A stretch of 14,716 bases of DNA, from the NCBI GenBank assembly GCA_965114465.1, contig CBCOYO010000087.1, forward strand, positions 1 to 14,716, in the 5' to 3' direction. The notes under the pieces are model-generated. The model did not search any database. It saw nothing but the letters and a program-made list of their open reading frames with translations, and was not told the origin of the DNA. Below, piece by piece: positions 11,896 through 14,716 of the stretch. The translations under genes and the position numbers were made by a program. How positions within the stretch are numbered: the stretch's first letter is position 1; each line of letters opens with the position of its first letter. The DNA is from COE1 sp965114465 (GTDB taxonomy: Bacteria; Bacillota; Clostridia; Lachnospirales; Lachnospiraceae).

Positions 11896-14573
11896 TATTT
11901 GGTTCCCCCTTTGTAGTAATGGTCAATTTTTTCAATGGTGCTTTCATCTAAGTATATGGCAATGGAGGAAAATGCTGAGTAAGATAATTTCCCGCCGTTT
12001 TCCAGATAATACAGCAAGCAGTCCTCTATTTCGTCACTGTCAAGATAGATGATGCACGTTTGGAAGGTATCCCAAAAATTTTCAGTTGGCAGAGCCATAA
12101 GCAGTTCCGATTTAATTTCATCATCCACGTAGGGCATAAGGATTGTGGTAGTTTTGGCATTTAACTGCATCGTGCCATTTTGAATCGCTTCTAACAGATA
12201 TTTGCTGGATAGCTGCGTGTCTGTACTAATAAAAATGGCAGTAAGTTCTTTCGTATCAAAGGAAACTCCAGCACGGAGCAACGCGGCAAATCCTTCGCTT
12301 CCGACAGTGTTGTCAATATAGGGCAGAGCATTCAGCCATGTAGTTTTATCTATAGGGCTTCCGGCTTCAAGATATTGCGGTAATAGGCTGGCATATTCTT
12401 CTTCCTCAGAAAAGTAAACGCTTTCAAAGTCGGATTCTTGTAAGTCTGTATAGTCTACATTGAGATTTTCAACCAATGCGCCCTGTGCGACAAGCTTCAA
12501 TATATTTCTGCCTTTTGGCATTGTAATGGTCTTTTGGGTTTCCGCTCCTGTTTCATTTAAGGTGATTACAGTGTTGTCCGGCAAAACCTGTACAAGTTTT
12601 AATTTCCCGCTCCTTAATAAGAAAGAACTATGAATCAAAATGTCAATTTCCTTTGGCGCATTGGCAATTACAAGTGTAGTGGAGCCGTTTAACTGCATTC
12701 CTTTACATTGCAGATTCTTGCCGCCCCAGTTTGAATAATAATGTTCAATATCGCAAATATCTTTTCCGGCAATTGCGGTCGTGTCATTATATACTTTCCA
12801 AGCATCGCCGGTCTGGTCAACCGTATCAGGGTGCGTTATAAAATATTCCCATAAGTCCGATCCTGAATCTGCCCAAGATTCTATCCAATCCTCTGTGTAT
12901 GAATCTGCCCATGCGTCTGTCCAAGATTTTATCCAATCCTCTGTGTATGAATCTGCCCATGCGTCTGTCCAAGATTTTATCCAATTCTCTGTCCATGAAC
13001 GAATCTTATTTTCAAGAATGGATTCCAATAAATCAAAATTGGAGCGGTTTTGCGTTGGAAAAATATTTTTAGCAGTCTGCATTGTGGTGTTTCCATTTGC
13101 AGCTTGTGCAGTGGCAGGCTGTATTATGGAAATGGTTTGTGCTGGTATGGGATACTGTACGCCGCAGCCAGCGGTAAAGACCGAAATACATACCAAAACG
13201 CATAGAGAGAGTGCAAGCCGCAAGCGTGTCTGTTTTTTATAGTGAAGGATTCCTTGCAGCCGTGTTTTTAAGTCGCTTTTTGGTGCAATAAATGCAATGG
13301 AAAATGCGTTTTTGGTGTTGTTTAATGCAGCGGTGCGCTGGGCGGTATCGATCAATAGATTGCCGTAAGTTTTCTTGTCTTTTGCTGTGAAACGCAGGCT
13401 TGTTAGGAGCATTTCATCACAGGAAAGTTCGCAGTCTGTGTTTATCCGTCTGCCGATTAGATAAAGAATCGGGTTAAACCAGTGGATGCAGAGCAGAAGC
13501 TGATAGAGCCATTTATACCATAAGTCTTTGCGTGCCACATGAATTAATTCGTGCTGAAGGATAAAACGAAGGATTGCTTCCGCATCCGTTTTTGGATTCT
13601 GTTCTTTGGTATCAATGTATGTGTTTTCCGCATCCGTTTTTGGATTCTGTTCTTTGGTATCAATATTTGTCTGAACAGTATGTTTTTCTTTGGGCAGGAT
13701 AATGCTTGTATTGCGCAGTCCGATTGTTATAGGGCTGGAAATAGAGGGATTTTCGTATAGTATAGGTCTTCTGTGGATATGAAGCGAATCCGCCAATTGG
13801 TTCGCTATGGCTGTAATGCGTTCGTCGGTAATTAGTGTATTATTCTCTCGTAAACGTGCAGTAAAACGTCGGTAATTCCAAAGCTTTGTGCTAAAAGCAG
13901 CAATAGCGCCAATTAGCCAGACAGTCACCGCTGCCAAAAGAAGTACAGGCAAAAGCTGTGTTGTAAATTTTGGTGTGGATACAGTAGAATTGTGGAATGT
14001 ATCCATGCTTGATAGTGGTTGTTTTGCTATATTCATGTTGTTGCTGTCAGGTGTCTGGATGCGAAGGTCTGCGCGGTTATCTGATTTTGGTGTTATTGTA
14101 TTTGTATTTTTACTTTCAGAATAAGCTTTGAAATCTTCTGTATTATTCTGTATATTCGGAAACTGGTTCTTGTTGCTGTTGGATTGAGCATCTTCACAGT
14201 TTAGAACCATATCTGGAAACTGGTTCTTGTTGTTGCTGTCAAGTTGAGCATCTTCACAGTTTAGAACCATATCTGGAAACCGGCTCTTGTTGTTGTCAGC
14301 TTGTGCGGCTTCACTGTTTAGAACCACATTCGGAAACTGGCTCTTGCTGTTGCTGTCAGCTTGCGCAGCTTTATTGTTTAATGCAGGCAATTGGGTGAAA
14401 TGGAATCCAAATTGCACAGGAATCAGCAATCTTGCAATAACAAGAAGCCAGATATAATAGTTCCAGCGTTTGGAAAAAAGGCGCTGTGTTATTGGATGCA
14501 GCAGCAGTATAATAAGACCGATCAGCGCACCAGATAGTGACAATGATAGTATTGACAAGAATAGTTGTGTCAT
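11895..14573 (-). CDS. M56/BlaR1-like membrane zinc peptidase with non-PBP sensor, first of pair
   Basis: An 892-aa membrane protein, promoter-proximal in the pair; ATG 14573 follows AAAGGAGG by about 5 nt. Helices lie at about 4-25, 37-54, 205-227 and 450-470. The zinc site is HELIH (341-345), with ELSCDE at 382-387, in the cytosolic loop. Helix 4 ends FTAGC (Cys470). Three in-frame tandem repeats occur: about 20-aa units at 69-146 in the first outside loop, 16-aa units (IDTKEQNPKTDAE) at 304-332 just before the zinc site, and 16-aa Trp-rich units (WIKSWTDAWADSYTE) at 530-576 just outside helix 4. The rest of the outside part matches the paralogue: a beta-rich domain with MPKGRNILKLV, then helical repeats, with only one copy of the LMPYV/LPTENF module. 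No SxxK or KTG sensor motifs. Likely a signal-activated protease acting on a BlaI-like repressor; partner and signal unknown. Confidence 0.82.
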   Translation of the reverse strand: MTQLFLSILSLSLSGALIGLIILLLHPITQRLFSKRWNYYIWLLVIARLLIPVQFGFHFTQLPALNNKAAQADSNSKSQFPNVVLNSEAAQADNNKSRFPDMVLNCEDAQLDSNNKNQFPDMVLNCEDAQSNSNKNQFPNIQNNTEDFKAYSESKNTNTITPKSDNRADLRIQTPDSNNMNIAKQPLSSMDTFHNSTVSTPKFTTQLLPVLLLAAVTVWLIGAIAAFSTKLWNYRRFTARLRENNTLITDERITAIANQLADSLHIHRRPILYENPSISSPITIGLRNTSIILPKEKHTVQTNIDTKEQNPKTDAENTYIDTKEQNPKTDAEAILRFILQHELIHVARKDLWYKWLYQLLLCIHWFNPILYLIGRRINTDCELSCDEMLLTSLRFTAKDKKTYGNLLIDTAQRTAALNNTKNAFSIAFIAPKSDLKTRLQGILHYKKQTRLRLALSLCVLVCISVFTAGCGVQYPIPAQTISIIQPATAQAANGNTTMQTAKNIFPTQNRSNFDLLESILENKIRSWTENWIKSWTDAWADSYTEDWIKSWTDAWADSYTEDWIESWADSGSDLWEYFITHPDTVDQTGDAWKVYNDTTAIAGKDICDIEHYYSNWGGKNLQCKGMQLNGSTTLVIANAPKEIDILIHSSFLLRSGKLKLVQVLPDNTVITLNETGAETQKTITMPKGRNILKLVAQGALVENLNVDYTDLQESDFESVYFSEEEEYASLLPQYLEAGSPIDKTTWLNALPYIDNTVGSEGFAALLRAGVSFDTKELTAIFISTDTQLSSKYLLEAIQNGTMQLNAKTTTILMPYVDDEIKSELLMALPTENFWDTFQTCIIYLDSDEIEDCLLYYLENGGKLSYSAFSSIAIYLDESTIEKIDHYYKGGTK
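12843..12986 (-). repeat. 48-bp tandem repeat encoding Trp-rich segment
   Basis: Two almost identical 48-bp units plus a diverged third encode WIKSWTDAWADSYTED-type repeats (residues 530-577 of the first M56 protein). Trp recurs every 4 residues within a unit, giving a possible amphipathic helix next to the membrane. Confidence 0.9.
13578..13664 (-). repeat. 48-bp tandem repeat before the zinc site
   Basis: Two copies encode IDTKEQNPKTDAE (residues 304-316 and 320-332) with a 48-bp period. They lie in the cytosolic loop about nine residues before HELIH. Confidence 0.9.
14136..14369 (-). repeat. 57-60-bp tandem repeat, four units, in the first outside loop
   Basis: Four units encode AAQADSNSKSQFPNVVLNSE-like 19-20 aa repeats (residues 69-146). 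The two middle units are nearly identical in DNA, with TTTAGAACCATATCTGGAAA in both. Confidence 0.9.
14413..14495. repeat. 83-nt tract identical to 11738-11820
   Basis: The partner of the tract in the downstream paralogue, covering helix 2 and the segment before it. See the entry at 11738. Confidence 0.85.
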
Positions 14574-14716
14574 AAAAATCCTCCTTTCATTTGTGGCACT
14601 TGTAAATGGTTACAATTGTAATGTACGAATTATGGATGGAATACTACTTAGGCAGAGAAATATGGAATATATGAAACCAATAGCGTTATTATAAATGCTG
14701 ATTAAAATAATCCCGC
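14574..14716. other. Upstream region of the M56 pair
   Basis: Contains, on the - strand, AAAGGAGG for the first M56 gene and the palindrome at 14610-14621. A TATAAT-like site lies near 14691 on the - strand, but its -35 would be at the window edge. No blaI-like coding end is recognisable, although one - strand frame is open without a known match. Confidence 0.5.
14610..14621. promoter_or_regulatory. BlaI/MecI-type operator palindrome
   Basis: TTACAATTGTAA is a perfect 12-bp palindrome that contains TACA-AT-TGTA, the TACAnnTGTA core known for BlaI/MecI repressors. It is 37 bp before the ATG of the first M56 gene. A second TTGTAAA half-site lies at 14600-14606. The match suggests that a BlaI-type repressor, encoded elsewhere, controls the peptidase pair. 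Confidence 0.6.

Noticed and set aside
12781..13242. 153-codon open frame on the + strand opposite the first M56 gene
   Set aside because: It is the antisense shadow of the Trp-rich repeat (periodic ESAHASVQDFIQSS). It has no ribosome binding site, and the - strand gene is strongly supported.
9451..14573. BlaR1 proper, sensing beta-lactams
   Set aside because: The outside parts lack the SxxK, SxN and KTG motifs of the penicillin-binding sensor. The only SxxK-like match is in the repeat-rich first loop of one protein.
14470..14694. 74-codon + strand frame at the right edge
   Set aside because: It runs antisense through the start of the M56 gene and across its operator and ribosome site. No support for translation.

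Overview
The window reads as chromosomal DNA of a low-GC Gram-positive bacterium, most likely a gut Clostridia member of the Lachnospiraceae type. The reasons are AT-rich DNA, strong GGAGG-type ribosome binding sites, TTG starts, an OmpR-type two-component system beside an ABC-2 exporter, and BlaR1-like M56 membrane peptidases. This assignment rests on gene style, not on a marker gene.

Layout. (1) 152-1456: intact aroA (EPSP synthase), with no other shikimate gene visible. (2) About 1.58-4.43 kb: a very AT-rich accessory segment bracketed by an imperfect inverted repeat (1589-1675 and 4355-4427). It holds wrecked genes: a possible RnlA-like toxin remnant (1774-2414; one in-frame stop, one frameshift, no C-terminal part); a two-gene unit made of a small partner protein (2753-3130; two in-frame TAA codons) and an AbiTii-family abortive-infection protein (from 3141; internal deletion and frameshift, 3' end replaced by a repeat element); and one intact small unknown gene (3676-4023). 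Two 98-bp hairpin elements of the same family sit at the ends of the broken genes, and a shortened third copy lies at 9349-9408. A 36-bp tandem repeat lies at 4084-4212.

(3) 4631-9273: a response regulator and sensor kinase, an intrinsic terminator that overlaps the kinase stop codon, then two ABC-2 type membrane proteins and an ATPase. This is the usual layout of a TCS-controlled ABC module for envelope stress or peptide export or resistance; the substrate cannot be read from sequence. (4) 14573-9451, minus strand and convergent with the ABC genes: two paralogous M56/BlaR1-like zinc membrane peptidases, coupled by a TAATG stop-start overlap. They keep HExxH and the ELSCDE segment but have no penicillin-binding sensor domain. 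Their outer part instead shows a beta-rich region followed by helical repeats. A TACAATTGTA palindrome of BlaI/MecI operator type lies upstream of the first gene, although no blaI gene is inside the window.

The most interesting parts are the decayed defence segment with its hairpin elements, and the M56 pair with fast-changing in-frame tandem repeats (60 bp, 48 bp, 48 bp, 15 bp), a Trp-rich repeat, a duplicated C-terminal module and an 83-nt tract identical between the two paralogues.
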